This document shows, piece by piece, positions 34,485 to 43,497 of a stretch of 64,000 nucleotides of DNA. Location: assembly GCF_021043395.1 (NCBI RefSeq), contig NZ_JAJNKE010000010.1:35378-99377 (forward strand). Reading direction: 5' to 3'. Within the stretch, counting starts at the first letter, position 1, and the number at the start of each line of letters is the position of its first letter. A model generated the notes under the pieces. It was not told the DNA's origin and ran no database searches. It worked only from the letters and a program-made list of their open reading frames with translations. Origin of the DNA: Clostridium guangxiense (GTDB lineage: Bacteria; Bacillota; Clostridia; Clostridiales; Clostridiaceae). A program made the position numbers and the translations under genes.

Positions 34485-35165
34485 ATGAATAAGAATATCT
34501 TTATTACAGCAACAGGAACAGATGTGGGAAAAACTTTTGTGACGGCGCTTATAGTAAAAAAATTAAGAGATGAAGGTTACAATGCAGGGTATTATAAAGC
34601 AGCATTAAGTGGAGCAGAAGTGACAGAAAATGGACTTATACCAGGTGATGCCTATTATGTAAATAAAACTGCTAATATTAATGAGACTATGGATAACCTT
34701 GTGTCCTATGTTTATAAAGAAGCAGTGTCACCACATTTAGCGTCTCAAATAGAAGGACATCCTGTTGAAATGGAAAAGGTTATAGAAGCTTTTAATAATG
34801 CTGCAGTAAAATATGATTATGTAACTATGGAAGGAAGTGGCGGAATAGTATGTCCTATCAGATATGATGATAAAAAAATCATGCTTGAAGATATAATAAA
34901 GAAATTAGATCTTTCAACCTTAGTTATTGCAGATGCAGGTCTTGGAACAATTAACAATGTAGTTCTTACTGTTGAGTATTTAAAGAGAAGAAATATAAAG
35001 GTAAAGGGAATAATTTTAAATCATTACAGTGATGGTGATTTTTTGCATGAAGATAATAAAAAGATGATAGAAGAAATTACTGAAGTTCCAATAATAGCCT
35101 TAGTAAAAAAAGGTGATAAGAAATTAAATATTGATATAAATGAATTACTTAAAGTATATGAGTAA
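34485..35165 (+). CDS. bioD: Dethiobiotin synthetase BioD
   Basis: A 226-residue P-loop enzyme: FITATGTDVGKTFVTALIVK at the N-terminus, KAALSGA, EGSGGIVCPI and VIADAGLGTINNVVLTVEYL. It closes the ureido ring of dethiobiotin from DAPA, CO2 and ATP. TGAGGTGA precedes the ATG. Between bioY and bioD a 13-codon reading (MKTLKELGYEVKI at 34443-34484) ends in TGA just before this start and may be the tail of a deleted gene. bioD's end runs close to bioA, with a 19-nt gap to its ATG. Confidence 0.96.
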   Translation: MNKNIFITATGTDVGKTFVTALIVKKLRDEGYNAGYYKAALSGAEVTENGLIPGDAYYVNKTANINETMDNLVSYVYKEAVSPHLASQIEGHPVEMEKVIEAFNNAAVKYDYVTMEGSGGIVCPIRYDDKKIMLEDIIKKLDLSTLVIADAGLGTINNVVLTVEYLKRRNIKVKGIILNHYSDGDFLHEDNKKMIEEITEVPIIALVKKGDKKLNIDINELLKVYE

Positions 35166-35184
35166 AAAAGAAAGGGTACTAAAT

Positions 35185-36525
35185 ATGAACTTAGTTGAAG
35201 AAGATTTAAAATATATATGGCATCCATGCTCACAGATGAAGGATTATGAAAAATTGAGGCCTATTATAATTGATCATGGCAAGGGTGTTTATTTATACGA
35301 TAAAGATGGCAAAGAATATATAGATATAGTAAGTTCTTGGTGGTGTAATTTACTTGGACACTGTAACTCAGCAATAAACCAGTGCATTAAGGAGCAGCTT
35401 GATAAATTGGAACATGTTATTTTTGCTAATTTTTCACATGAACCAGCAATAAAACTTTGTGAGGAGTTAATTAAGGTTATTCCAAAAGGTCTTAAAAAAT
35501 TTAATTTTGCAGACAATGGTTCTGCATCTGTTGAATGTGCTTTAAAAATGAGTTTCCAGTATCAATATCAAACAGGAAACAAGAAAAAGCAGAAATTTGC
35601 ATGTCTTACAGAAGGTTATCATGGGGAAACTATTGGTGCATTGTCTGTTGGAAGTATTGATTTATATGCAAAAATATATAAGCCTATGCTTATGGATACA
35701 ATTCATGTAGAGGCTCCAGATTGTTATAGATGTCCATATGAAAAAACTAGAGATTGCTGCAATGTAGAATGCTTTGAGCATGCACAAAAGACTTTTGAAG
35801 AGCATGGTGATGAGCTTTGTGCAATAATTGTTGAGCCACTACTTCAAGGAAGTGCAGGTATGAAAATATATCCTCCACTATATTTGAAAAAATTAAGAAA
35901 ACTATGTGATGAATACAATGTTATTCTCATTGCAGATGAAATTGCTACTGGCTTTGGAAGAACAGGCAAAATGTTTGCTTTTGAACATGCAGGTGTAAGT
36001 CCTGATATAATGTGTGTGTCAAAAGGCTTAACAGGCGGATATATGCCTATGTCAATAACTATTACAACAGATGAAATTTATAGTGCATTTTATGATGATT
36101 ATAATAATGGAAAAGCATTTATGCATAGCCATACCTATAGTGGAAATCCACTTGGATGTTCAGCGGCTTTAGCAGTTCAAAAAGTTTTAAGAGAACAAAA
36201 TATTTTAGAAAAAGCAAAGGTAAGGGCAAAGTATTTAAATGATAAATTAAAGAATGCTCTATTAGAAAATCCACATATAGGTGAAATAAGAAATATTGGG
36301 CTTATTAATGCAATGGAGCTTGTAACGGATAAAAAGACAAAACAAGGCTATGATCAAAAGCTCAGAATGGGTTATGAAGTTTATAAAATCGCTTTAAAAA
36401 AGGGGCTTATATTAAGGCCAATTTGTAATGTTTTATATTTTAATCCTCCATTAACTATTAACGAGGAGGAAATAAATAAGGCAGTTGCATTATGCAAACA
36501 ATCTATAGAAGAAATAATATTGTAA
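35185..36525 (+). CDS. bioA: Adenosylmethionine-8-amino-7-oxononanoate transaminase BioA
   Basis: A PLP enzyme of 446 residues that makes DAPA from KAPA. WHPCSQMKDYE, VSSWWCNLLGHCN, FADNGSASVECALKMSFQYQ, LIADEIATGFGRTGKMFAFE and SKGLTGGYMPMS (PLP lysine) are present. A Cys-rich insert (CYRCPYEKTRDCCNVEC) may bind metal. ATG 35185 with AGAAAGGG upstream is preferred over a start inside bioD. The TAA stop falls exactly where the third yabG fragment starts (GTA ACA), so the last residues may have been reset by that junction. Confidence 0.95.
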   Translation: MNLVEEDLKYIWHPCSQMKDYEKLRPIIIDHGKGVYLYDKDGKEYIDIVSSWWCNLLGHCNSAINQCIKEQLDKLEHVIFANFSHEPAIKLCEELIKVIPKGLKKFNFADNGSASVECALKMSFQYQYQTGNKKKQKFACLTEGYHGETIGALSVGSIDLYAKIYKPMLMDTIHVEAPDCYRCPYEKTRDCCNVECFEHAQKTFEEHGDELCAIIVEPLLQGSAGMKIYPPLYLKKLRKLCDEYNVILIADEIATGFGRTGKMFAFEHAGVSPDIMCVSKGLTGGYMPMSITITTDEIYSAFYDDYNNGKAFMHSHTYSGNPLGCSAALAVQKVLREQNILEKAKVRAKYLNDKLKNALLENPHIGEIRNIGLINAMELVTDKKTKQGYDQKLRMGYEVYKIALKKGLILRPICNVLYFNPPLTINEEEINKAVALCKQSIEEIIL

Positions 36526-36605
36526 CAGGATTTAAGGGCATAGGAGGACTTCAAACTAGAGGCAAGTGTAGGGAAGGATATCCCAAATCCTTATATACAT
36601 TATGA
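36522..36605 (+). pseudogene. yabG: Third copy of the yabG 3' end (27 codons)
   Basis: GTA ACA GGA at 36522 opens VTGFKGIGGLQTRGKCREGY then PKSLYTL and TGA. The first 23 residues equal the corresponding YabG tail; the last few differ. The nucleotide sequence differs from both other copies at synonymous positions. It overlaps the bioA stop codon by reading frame and closes the biotin module. Confidence 0.93.
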
Positions 36606-36614
36606 ATAGTGTCA

Positions 36615-37904
36615 TTATACTTCACGAAGAATTTTGATTTTTGTAAATACTATTGCAGTGATTAAATATATTATTCCAATGGAAAATACTAAATATTTCA
36701 TTGGAATTAAATCAGCTGTGCCTCCTCCTATGATCATTCCAATAGGCATTGCTATCATAGAAATTGTACTCACTAATGAGCTAACTCTTCCTAAAAATTC
36801 ATTTGAAATTGATTTTTGCACAACAACATTGAGTGGAATGTTAATTGTTGTAAATATTATTCCTCCGAAGAATCCTAGAAAAATAAATGTACCTATTAGT
36901 ATTGATTTTGTAATAAAGCCTGTTGTATAAAAATAAAAGAATGCTGATGCACAAAGAAAAAGCATACTTCCGGCAAAGAAAATTATTTTAAATGTACTAT
37001 AGAACTTTTTTTGCTGAGGAAGAATTCCAAATAATAATGCTCCTCCCATTGAACCTAAAGTCATAGCAACTTGAAACATAGCATAGCTGCTTACGCTGGC
37101 TTTTAAAATTACATTAAAAATATATGGAATGTAGACTGTAAACATTGGAATAGTTATTAAATTATTTAATGCAAAAAAACAAATTAGTAAAAATATTGAC
37201 TTGATATTTTTAAGATATAAAAATCCCTCTTTCATTTCAATAAAAATGTGTTTTCTAAAATTCTTATCTATAATGTTATTTTTAGGGAAGCTTTCTTTAA
37301 CAGTTTTAATAAGTATCATAAGTACAGCGCAGATAAAAAAAGATAAAGCATTTACTAAAGAAATTCCTTTTATTCCAATAATGGCATAAAGCATTCCAGC
37401 TGCTGAAACTCCAATTAAATTTGAAATGCTGCTTGAAAGACTTGTAGTGGAATTTGCTTTGGATAGTTGATCTTTTCTAACTATTTTAGGAATAATAGCA
37501 TTAGAAGCAGGTACAAAAAATGCACCGAATATACTGAGAAGAGATGCGGATAAATAGAAAATTAATATTGATGAAATATTCATAAAAAGTAATGCTGAAA
37601 CTATAGTAAGCAATATTGCCCTAAGCAAATCCGTCCAAATTATCATGTGCTGACGGTTAAATCTATCTGCAATCACTCCACCAAAAGGTCCTGCTATCAT
37701 ATAAACGATTGTGCCAGTTGCCATATATATAGACATTTGAATACCAGATTGAGTAATACTTAAAATATACCAGCCTACAGCTACATTAAATATAGCATCG
37801 CCCATGTCAGAAACCATTCTTCCTATAAATAAAAGTAAAAAATTTTTGTTATAAAAAATATTTTTGGGTTTTTGTGCAAATTCATTGGTATTATCCTCAC
37901 ACAT
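36615..37904 (-). CDS. MFS efflux transporter (MefA-like)
   Basis: A 429-residue protein with about 12 membrane segments. NFLLLFIGRMVSDMGDAIFN opens TM1, GGVIADRFNRQHMIIWTD is the A-loop motif between TM2 and TM3, and the pattern matches macrolide-efflux-type MFS proteins. AAAGGAGATAT precedes the ATG on the minus strand. A gene for an ArsR-like regulator lies just upstream in the same orientation, with a terminator between. The exported compound is unknown. An island transporter beside a regulator suggests drug or peptide efflux. Confidence 0.85.
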   Translation of the reverse strand: MCEDNTNEFAQKPKNIFYNKNFLLLFIGRMVSDMGDAIFNVAVGWYILSITQSGIQMSIYMATGTIVYMIAGPFGGVIADRFNRQHMIIWTDLLRAILLTIVSALLFMNISSILIFYLSASLLSIFGAFFVPASNAIIPKIVRKDQLSKANSTTSLSSSISNLIGVSAAGMLYAIIGIKGISLVNALSFFICAVLMILIKTVKESFPKNNIIDKNFRKHIFIEMKEGFLYLKNIKSIFLLICFFALNNLITIPMFTVYIPYIFNVILKASVSSYAMFQVAMTLGSMGGALLFGILPQQKKFYSTFKIIFFAGSMLFLCASAFFYFYTTGFITKSILIGTFIFLGFFGGIIFTTINIPLNVVVQKSISNEFLGRVSSLVSTISMIAMPIGMIIGGGTADLIPMKYLVFSIGIIYLITAIVFTKIKILREV

Positions 37905-38083
37905 TAATTGATATCTCCTTTCTAAAGGTAACTAAAATTAAGGCTATAACATTTGAATATTATATGACATTTAACGTTATATTTATATAAAATATTATAC
38001 GTTAGAATTTTATCTAATATCATTATATTTTAATATTTTTTAATAGTCAATATATATTTCTTAGTAAGGAGATATTAATAGAA

Positions 38084-38117
38084 AATTAAAAGACCTCAAT
38101 TTTTACAAATGGAGGTC
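38084..38117 (-). terminator. Terminator between the ArsR-like gene and the MFS gene
   Basis: On the minus strand AGACCTC, a 14-nt loop, GAGGTCT, then TTTAATTTT. It ends transcription of the ArsR-like gene, so the MFS gene probably has its own promoter in 37905-38080. Confidence 0.75.
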
Positions 38118-38178
38118 TCAAAATCCTTTTAACTTGAGCATCTGCTCAGTTTAGATGTTATGCAATGAATCAATAAAT

Positions 38179-39273
38179 TTACTCTTTAAGTATAATTCTT
38201 TCAGCTTGCCTAAATAACAGCTTAACCTTTTCTTTATCAAGCTTATATAATACTTTGTTATTTTCACGTTCTAACGTAATTAACCCGGCATCCATAATAA
38301 AAGTCATATGATAATTTACTGTGGCAGGTGTAAGCTTTAATATATTTGCAATTTCATAGCCATAGCAAATTTTTTCTGCTAGCAATTTGATAATATCAAC
38401 TCTTCTTTTATCTGCTAAAACTTTTAAAAATTTTTCAACTTCATCTTTTATTAATAGGTTATTATTATACTTGTCATTTCTTGCTCCTAGTATTATGATT
38501 CCTCGATTTTTTATATAATCATGGAGATTTAAAACCCAAAATTGTATCTGATATAGTATGCTTACATGAATATCAATTTTAAAATTCCATATGCCTTTAG
38601 TTTTTTTAGAAAAATCTAATATATAATTTTTATAAAAAATTTCTGGATTGGCATTAAATATGGATGTATATTTTTCTTTTTCTATTGCTAGCATATCTAA
38701 AATTTCTTTTTCAAAAGGAGCATAAGCTTTTTCGTAAAATTGTTTGAACATAAAACATAATCTTAGTTTTGTTTCTTCAGGATTTCTAAAACATTCTAAA
38801 AGTTGTTGCTTTTTTTCATTTGTACAAATAACTGTTTTTTCAATATAGTTATACATTTTGTCAAGACTATCGATAACTTTTGACCATTCTTCATTAAGAC
38901 CTTGAGCATATTCATAAATAAAAATACCGCCTAAGTATTTGAAAACGACTGTTAAGTCTGCCTGTTCCATTTTTTTAAGTAGTTCATCTACTGTTTGTAT
39001 TTCTTGATTATCCGCTATGAAGGCAACTGGATATGTACAAATTGGTGCAATATTATAGAAATATTCCAGCTCTTGTTTTACATATCTAGACATATTAGCT
39101 TTAATTTTATTTATTAACTGCTCATCTTTAGGTTCAATCTTATAATTCATTTCTTTAGCGTAACTAAGCAATTTGTGTTCTTCACCAATCCACCTAATTG
39201 CACAAGCAAATTCTAAACACGGATTTATAATAAATCGAGTATTTTGTCTCATTCTTTTATTTGTGTTATCCAT
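38179..39273 (-). CDS. ArsR-like transcriptional regulator with long N-terminal domain
   Basis: A protein of 364 residues. The last ~80 carry an ArsR winged helix (KFLKVLADKRRVDIIKLLAE, YGYEIANILKLTPATVNYHM, LITLERENNKVLYKLD). The first ~280 residues, starting NPCLEFACAIRWIGEEHKLL, form an uncharacterised helical domain, probably the effector sensor. ATG 39273 is chosen because the GTG 9 nt upstream lies within the GAGGTG ribosome site. No metal-binding cysteine pair of classical ArsR is visible. It likely controls the MFS gene beside it. Confidence 0.8.
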   Translation of the reverse strand: MDNTNKRMRQNTRFIINPCLEFACAIRWIGEEHKLLSYAKEMNYKIEPKDEQLINKIKANMSRYVKQELEYFYNIAPICTYPVAFIADNQEIQTVDELLKKMEQADLTVVFKYLGGIFIYEYAQGLNEEWSKVIDSLDKMYNYIEKTVICTNEKKQQLLECFRNPEETKLRLCFMFKQFYEKAYAPFEKEILDMLAIEKEKYTSIFNANPEIFYKNYILDFSKKTKGIWNFKIDIHVSILYQIQFWVLNLHDYIKNRGIIILGARNDKYNNNLLIKDEVEKFLKVLADKRRVDIIKLLAEKICYGYEIANILKLTPATVNYHMTFIMDAGLITLERENNKVLYKLDKEKVKLLFRQAERIILKE

Positions 39274-39471
39274 ATGATACACCTCAATATATATTTTGAA
39301 TTTTATATTAGAAATTCATCTAACCTTATTCTATTTTAACAAAGTTTAATAGTCAATGCTTATTTTTGTATTTGATATTTGACATATAGTTGTAGTTGAG
39401 CTAGGTTCACTATATAATTTATATTGGTGAAAAAAGATGGCTTTACAAAAGAAGGGTGGAGAAAAATTAAA

Positions 39472-40263
39472 GTGAATAGAAAAATGATTTTTTTTGATAT
39501 TGATGGAACCATAATTGATGAAGATACTCATGTGATTCCTAAGACAACAATAACGGCTATAAGAAAAGCACGTGAAAATGGGCATTTAGTTTTTATAAAT
39601 ACAGGTAGAACATTATTTAATGTTACAAAAGAAGTTCGTGAAATTGGATTCGACGGATATATTTGTGGATGTGGAACATGCATCTATCTTAATGGACAGC
39701 AACTTTTGAAAAAATCTATTTCTCATGAAAAGTGTGTTGAAATTGTAAAAAAGCTTCGTCAATGTAATATTCAGGCACTTTTAGAGGGCTCAGACGGCGC
39801 TTTTTTTGATGAAACTAAGGAAATATTTGTAGAATTAGCTAGATTAAAAAGTAGATTCCAAAAACGAGGAGCTAACATAGTAAAATCTTGGGATGAGCCT
39901 GATATTGTTTTCGATAAATTTGTTATTTGGAAGAATGAAAACAGTGATTTTGAAGACTTTTATTCATTTATTACAAAAGACTTTGATTATATTGATAGAG
40001 GAGGAAATTTTGGAGAAATAGTTATTAAAGGATATTCAAAAGCAACTGGAATTAAATTTTTACAAGATTATTTCAATATTCCTCTAGAAGATTGTTATGC
40101 AATTGGGGATAGTACTAACGATTTGCCAATGCTTGAGTATGTGCCAAATAGCATTGCTATGGGAAATAGTACTTCTATATTATTTGATTTAGTGTCTTTT
40201 GTTACAAAAGATATAATGAATGATGGTATTGAACACGCTTTAGCATATTACAATATTATTTGA
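39472..40263 (+). CDS. HAD-superfamily (Cof-type) hydrolase
   Basis: A protein of 263 residues. MIFFDIDGTIIDEDTHVIPK holds the DxD nucleophile pair, INTGRTLFNV motif II, VIKGYSKATGIKFLQDYF the motif III lysine and AIGDSTNDLPMLEYV motif IV. The large alpha/beta cap marks subclass IIB (Cof), which dephosphorylates sugar phosphates and FMN-like compounds. I choose GTG 39472 with GGTGGAG upstream; an in-frame start 48 nt earlier would add an atypical Lys-rich leader. Exact substrate unknown. Confidence 0.85.
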   Translation: MNRKMIFFDIDGTIIDEDTHVIPKTTITAIRKARENGHLVFINTGRTLFNVTKEVREIGFDGYICGCGTCIYLNGQQLLKKSISHEKCVEIVKKLRQCNIQALLEGSDGAFFDETKEIFVELARLKSRFQKRGANIVKSWDEPDIVFDKFVIWKNENSDFEDFYSFITKDFDYIDRGGNFGEIVIKGYSKATGIKFLQDYFNIPLEDCYAIGDSTNDLPMLEYVPNSIAMGNSTSILFDLVSFVTKDIMNDGIEHALAYYNII

Positions 40264-40353
40264 TTTAATTAATGCGTAATCTTTTCTTTGAATTATTAAT
40301 GGCGATAATGGAAAAACTACAGTGAAACTATTGGTAATGGAGAGTGCATTTAT

Positions 40354-40758
40354 ATGATAAAGGAATTTAAAGAGTTTGCAGTAAAAGGAAATATAATAGA
40401 TTTAGCTGTTGGAGTCATTATTGGAAATGCTTTTAGCAAAATAGTTACTTCACTTGTAAATGATATAGTAATGCCATTAATGGGTGTTTTAACTGGCGGA
40501 ATAAATTTTACATATCTAAAAGCTGTTATAAAAGAGAAACATGGAAATGTACCAGCTATTACAATTAACTATGGAAGTTTTATTCAAAATATAATTAACT
40601 TTTTAATAATATCTTTTTCTATATTTTTGTTTGTTAAATTAATAAATAGATTTAAGGTGCAAAATGAAGATAAAAGTTCAGAAAAAGAAGTGAAAATTCA
40701 ATCGGAAGAAGTATTAGTTATGAAAGAAATCAGGGACATACTAAAAAATAGAGATTAA
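40354..40758 (+). CDS. mscL: Large-conductance mechanosensitive channel MscL
   Basis: A 134-residue membrane protein with two transmembrane helices. [20 protein letters not shown] is the conserved N-terminal helix and TM1, [20 protein letters not shown] the pore-lining part, and [22 protein letters not shown]2. A charged C-terminal bundle with [14 protein letters not shown] ends the chain. MscL homopentamers release solutes under hypo-osmotic shock. Monocistronic, between the HAD gene and the brnQ leader. Confidence 0.96.
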   Translation: MIKEFKEFAVKGNIIDLAVGVIIGNAFSKIVTSLVNDIVMPLMGVLTGGINFTYLKAVIKEKHGNVPAITINYGSFIQNIINFLIISFSIFLFVKLINRFKVQNEDKSSEKEVKIQSEEVLVMKEIRDILKNRD

Positions 40759-40774
40759 AAATTAGTACAAGTAT

Positions 40775-40803
40775 TTGACATGAAATAAATATTGTGATAT
40801 AAA
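40775..40803 (+). promoter_or_regulatory. Promoter of the T-box/brnQ transcript
   Basis: TTGACA (40775-40780), 17-nt spacer, TATAAA (40798-40803), about 70 nt before the T-box stem I. Confidence 0.75.
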
Positions 40804-40869
40804 ATATGTATATTGTAAATAAATTTGATGAAGGAAAAAAGTAAGTTATATATCTGTTCTAAATGCCTT

Positions 40870-41120
40870 AATTATTAAATCAAGGAAATATAAGAGAGTT
40901 AACATTTGGTGAAAGTTAATGTTCAGATTCTAGCTGAAAATCATCCCGGAGAAGTAAAGCTGAAGTTTTTAGTAAGCTTTAACGGAACTCTACCGTTAAA
41001 AGGAGAACGTATCATGATGTACGTATTGAGCTGTCATGAATCATAGATGTTTAGTGATTCATGGAATCAGGGTGGTAACGCGATTATAACTCGTCCCTTT
41101 ATTTGGGGGCGGGTTTTTTG
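40870..41120 (+). promoter_or_regulatory. T-box leader, probably isoleucine-specific, upstream of brnQ
   Basis: The T-box sequence AGGGTGGTAACGCG (41069-41082) is nearly canonical. Upstream are stem I features AAGAGAGTTAAC and a TTTGGTGAAAG distal loop. The specifier region reads GCTGAAAATCATCCCGGAG, most simply giving an AUC (Ile) codon. The leader ends in a terminator (ACTCGTCCC, loop, GGGCGGGT, T6) that overlaps the antiterminator. Uncharged tRNA-Ile would turn on brnQ. The specifier codon is inferred from motif position. Confidence 0.9.
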
Positions 41121-41219
41121 TATTTATATATAATTTTACTGCTCTGGGAGCAAATTTACTATTAAATATATTTGCAATATTTTTAATATTCAAAATTTTT
41201 ATTAATTGGAGGAAAAAAG

Positions 41220-42551
41220 ATGAAGGAATTATCTAAAAAGAATTTGTTTTTCGTTGGGCTTATGTTGTTCTGTATGTTTTTTGGTGCTGGAAATTTAATA
41301 TTTCCACCATTTTTAGGGCAGCAGTCTGGAAAGTATGTTGTAATAGCATTTAGTGGATTTATTATTTCTGCAGTTGGACTTCCAGTTTTAGCAGTTGTAA
41401 TTGTAGCTAAGTCAAAAGGGCTAAATGCTCTTGCAAGCCATGTGCATCCTGTTTTTGCTATTGTTTTTACAATTTTAATTTATCTTTCAATAGGACCTTT
41501 TTTGGGTATACCAAGAACAGGAAGCTTAGCATATCAAATGGCATTGGCACCTTTTTTATCTAAGAGGGCTGGTGTAAGCCCATTACCGCTTTTCCTATAC
41601 ACATTAGTTTATTTTGGAATTGCATTTTGGCTTAGTCTTAATCCAACTAAACTTGTAGATCGTCTTGGAAAGGTGCTAACACCTATATTGCTTATTTTGA
41701 TTGCAGGTGTATTTGTTTGCAGTTTAATTAAACCAATAGGTAGTTTTGCTGCACCTAAAGGAGACTATGCATTATTTCCGTTTTTTAAAGGTTTTTCAGA
41801 AGGATATATGACAATGGATGCCATTGCAGCTTTAAATTTTGGAATAGTTATCGCTTCTACATTAAAATTAATGGGCATTAAGAATGAAAAATCGCTCATA
41901 TCATATTCTAGTAAAGCTGGACTAATTGCAGGAGCTTTCCTTATTATTATCTATGCAATGCTTGCTTATGTTGGAGCATCAAGTAGGGGGATATCATTAA
42001 ATGCTCAAAATGGAGGAGAAATTTTAACTGCTGTTTCAAATTTTCTATTTGGTGATTATGGTGCAGTGATACTTGGAATTATATTTTCATTGGCATGTTT
42101 AACCACTGCTGTTGGTCTTGTAACATCATGTAGTGAATATTTTGCTACATTGACTACTAAAATTAAATATAAAACTTGGGTTTTTATATTATCAGCTTCG
42201 AGCCTTATTTTTTCGAATGTAGGTCTTACAAAAATTTTGTCAATATCAGTTCCAATATTAAATGCAATATATCCTATGGCAATTATACTTATGATCATGT
42301 TTTTGCTCAACAATTTATTTAACGGGTCCAAATATGTCTATGCTTTAGGCATGTTGTTTACATCAGTATTTAGTATTATAGATTCGCTTAATGGAGCAGT
42401 ACTAAAAATAGCTTCTATCACAAATACATTTAATTACATACCTCTTTACTCAAAAGGTATGGGATGGATAGTTCCAGCAGCATTTGGGATGATTGTTGGG
42501 TACATTGTTTCTCTTTCAAGGCAGAAAATGACGGTACAAAATGAAGCATAA
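41220..42551 (+). CDS. brnQ: Branched-chain amino acid transporter BrnQ (LIVCS family)
   Basis: A 443-residue protein with about 12 hydrophobic segments. FFVGLMLFCMFFGAGNLIFP at the N-terminus, GPFLGIPRTGSLAYQMALAP and FFKGFSEGYMTMDAIAALNF are LIVCS signatures. It imports Leu, Ile and Val with Na+ or H+. GGAGG precedes the ATG, and transcription passes through the T-box leader, so import would rise on isoleucine starvation. Ends at a perfect 22-bp inverted repeat. Confidence 0.95.
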   Translation: MKELSKKNLFFVGLMLFCMFFGAGNLIFPPFLGQQSGKYVVIAFSGFIISAVGLPVLAVVIVAKSKGLNALASHVHPVFAIVFTILIYLSIGPFLGIPRTGSLAYQMALAPFLSKRAGVSPLPLFLYTLVYFGIAFWLSLNPTKLVDRLGKVLTPILLILIAGVFVCSLIKPIGSFAAPKGDYALFPFFKGFSEGYMTMDAIAALNFGIVIASTLKLMGIKNEKSLISYSSKAGLIAGAFLIIIYAMLAYVGASSRGISLNAQNGGEILTAVSNFLFGDYGAVILGIIFSLACLTTAVGLVTSCSEYFATLTTKIKYKTWVFILSASSLIFSNVGLTKILSISVPILNAIYPMAIILMIMFLLNNLFNGSKYVYALGMLFTSVFSIIDSLNGAVLKIASITNTFNYIPLYSKGMGWIVPAAFGMIVGYIVSLSRQKMTVQNEA

Positions 42552-42608
42552 GATTTAATTATATTATCATAAGGGGTTTTTGATTAAAATTTATATTATA
42601 AAGTAACA

Positions 42609-42668
42609 ATTTAAAATAATTCATAATATTCTTAAATAAAAATATTATGAATTATTTTAAATGTTTTT
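42609..42668. terminator. Bidirectional terminator between brnQ and the GNAT gene
   Basis: Perfect 22-bp arms (42609-42630 and 42641-42662) with a 10-nt loop, then GTTTTTT on the plus strand. It separates two convergent genes. The stem is AT-rich, so its strength is uncertain. Confidence 0.7.
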
Positions 42669-42691
42669 TGGAATAATATAAAGGATAAGTA

Positions 42692-43144
42692 TTATAGTGA
42701 TTTTTCCATACATATACTATTAGAGTCACCTATGTAGGGAGGATAGTTGTCTGTAATTTTATAATTCAATTTTTTATATAAGCTTACTGCTTCTAACTGT
42801 TTTGAACCTGTTTGAAGTATTAAGTATTTGTAGTTTCTTTTTTTTGAAATTTCTTCTAACCTATGTATCAATAGTTTTGCTAGTCCGTTGCCTCTATATT
42901 CTTTTTTTACGAATATGCGTTTTAGTTCCACTGAAGCACTGCTATATTCCTTAATAGCACCGCAAGCAACTGGAATAGAGTCTTTATAGATGATTACTAC
43001 ATCGTTTATAAAGTTTACCTTGTTATATGTATCATACTTTTTTTGCATTTCTCCATATCTTAAAGACAGGTCGTTGTCTAGCAAATTTGTAAGATATGAA
43101 AAATCAGCATTGTCGCTATTGGTTTCGAGTATTATATATTCCAT
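42692..43144 (-). CDS. GNAT-family N-acetyltransferase
   Basis: A protein of 150 residues. VACGAIKEYSSASVELKRIF and VKKEYRGNGLAKLLIHRLEE give beta4 and the acetyl-CoA pyrophosphate loop (Q/RxxGxGxx: RGNGLA), and LQTGSKQLEAVSLYKKLNYK the conserved C-terminal part. ATG 43144 with GGAGG 9 nt upstream is chosen over a TTG that precedes the ribosome site. The substrate is unknown. It is the last gene before the core veg region. Confidence 0.85.
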   Translation of the reverse strand: MEYIILETNSDNADFSYLTNLLDNDLSLRYGEMQKKYDTYNKVNFINDVVIIYKDSIPVACGAIKEYSSASVELKRIFVKKEYRGNGLAKLLIHRLEEISKKRNYKYLILQTGSKQLEAVSLYKKLNYKITDNYPPYIGDSNSICMEKSL

Positions 43145-43399
43145 TATGAGCACCTCCAAATTAAATATAAATTATGAATAATTATACCACCTTGAATATA
43201 ATGAGGTAAAGTTGAAAAAATTCATTTATGTTTAAAAGAATTAATCATTAATTGCATATAATTTAAGTGATTTTTATGTATATAGGACGAAATTGAAGAA
43301 AAGTTATTTAAAGCTAATATATACATATAAAAGTAAGAATTTATTAGTTGTAATTGAATTAATTCATACATGCTTACAAATGTTCACAAAAAATTAATG

Positions 43400-43468
43400 T
43401 TGACAACCTCTATAATCACTGATAAAATAATAAGTTTAGTTGACAAAATTTATATATTGAGTTATAAT
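43400..43468 (+). promoter_or_regulatory. Tandem sigma-A promoters of veg
   Basis: Promoter 1 is TTGACA (43400-43405), 17 nt, TAAAAT (43423-43428). Promoter 2 is TTGACA (43440-43445), 17 nt, TATAAT (43463-43468), a perfect consensus 30 nt before the veg ATG. The known B. subtilis veg promoter is also very strong. Confidence 0.85.
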
Positions 43469-43497
43469 TATTAACATGGAAAGAGGGTGTTTTAATT

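Noticed and set aside
36634..36930. 98-codon plus-strand frame
   Set aside because: Antisense to the MFS transporter gene; its hydrophobic runs mirror the transporter's membrane codons.
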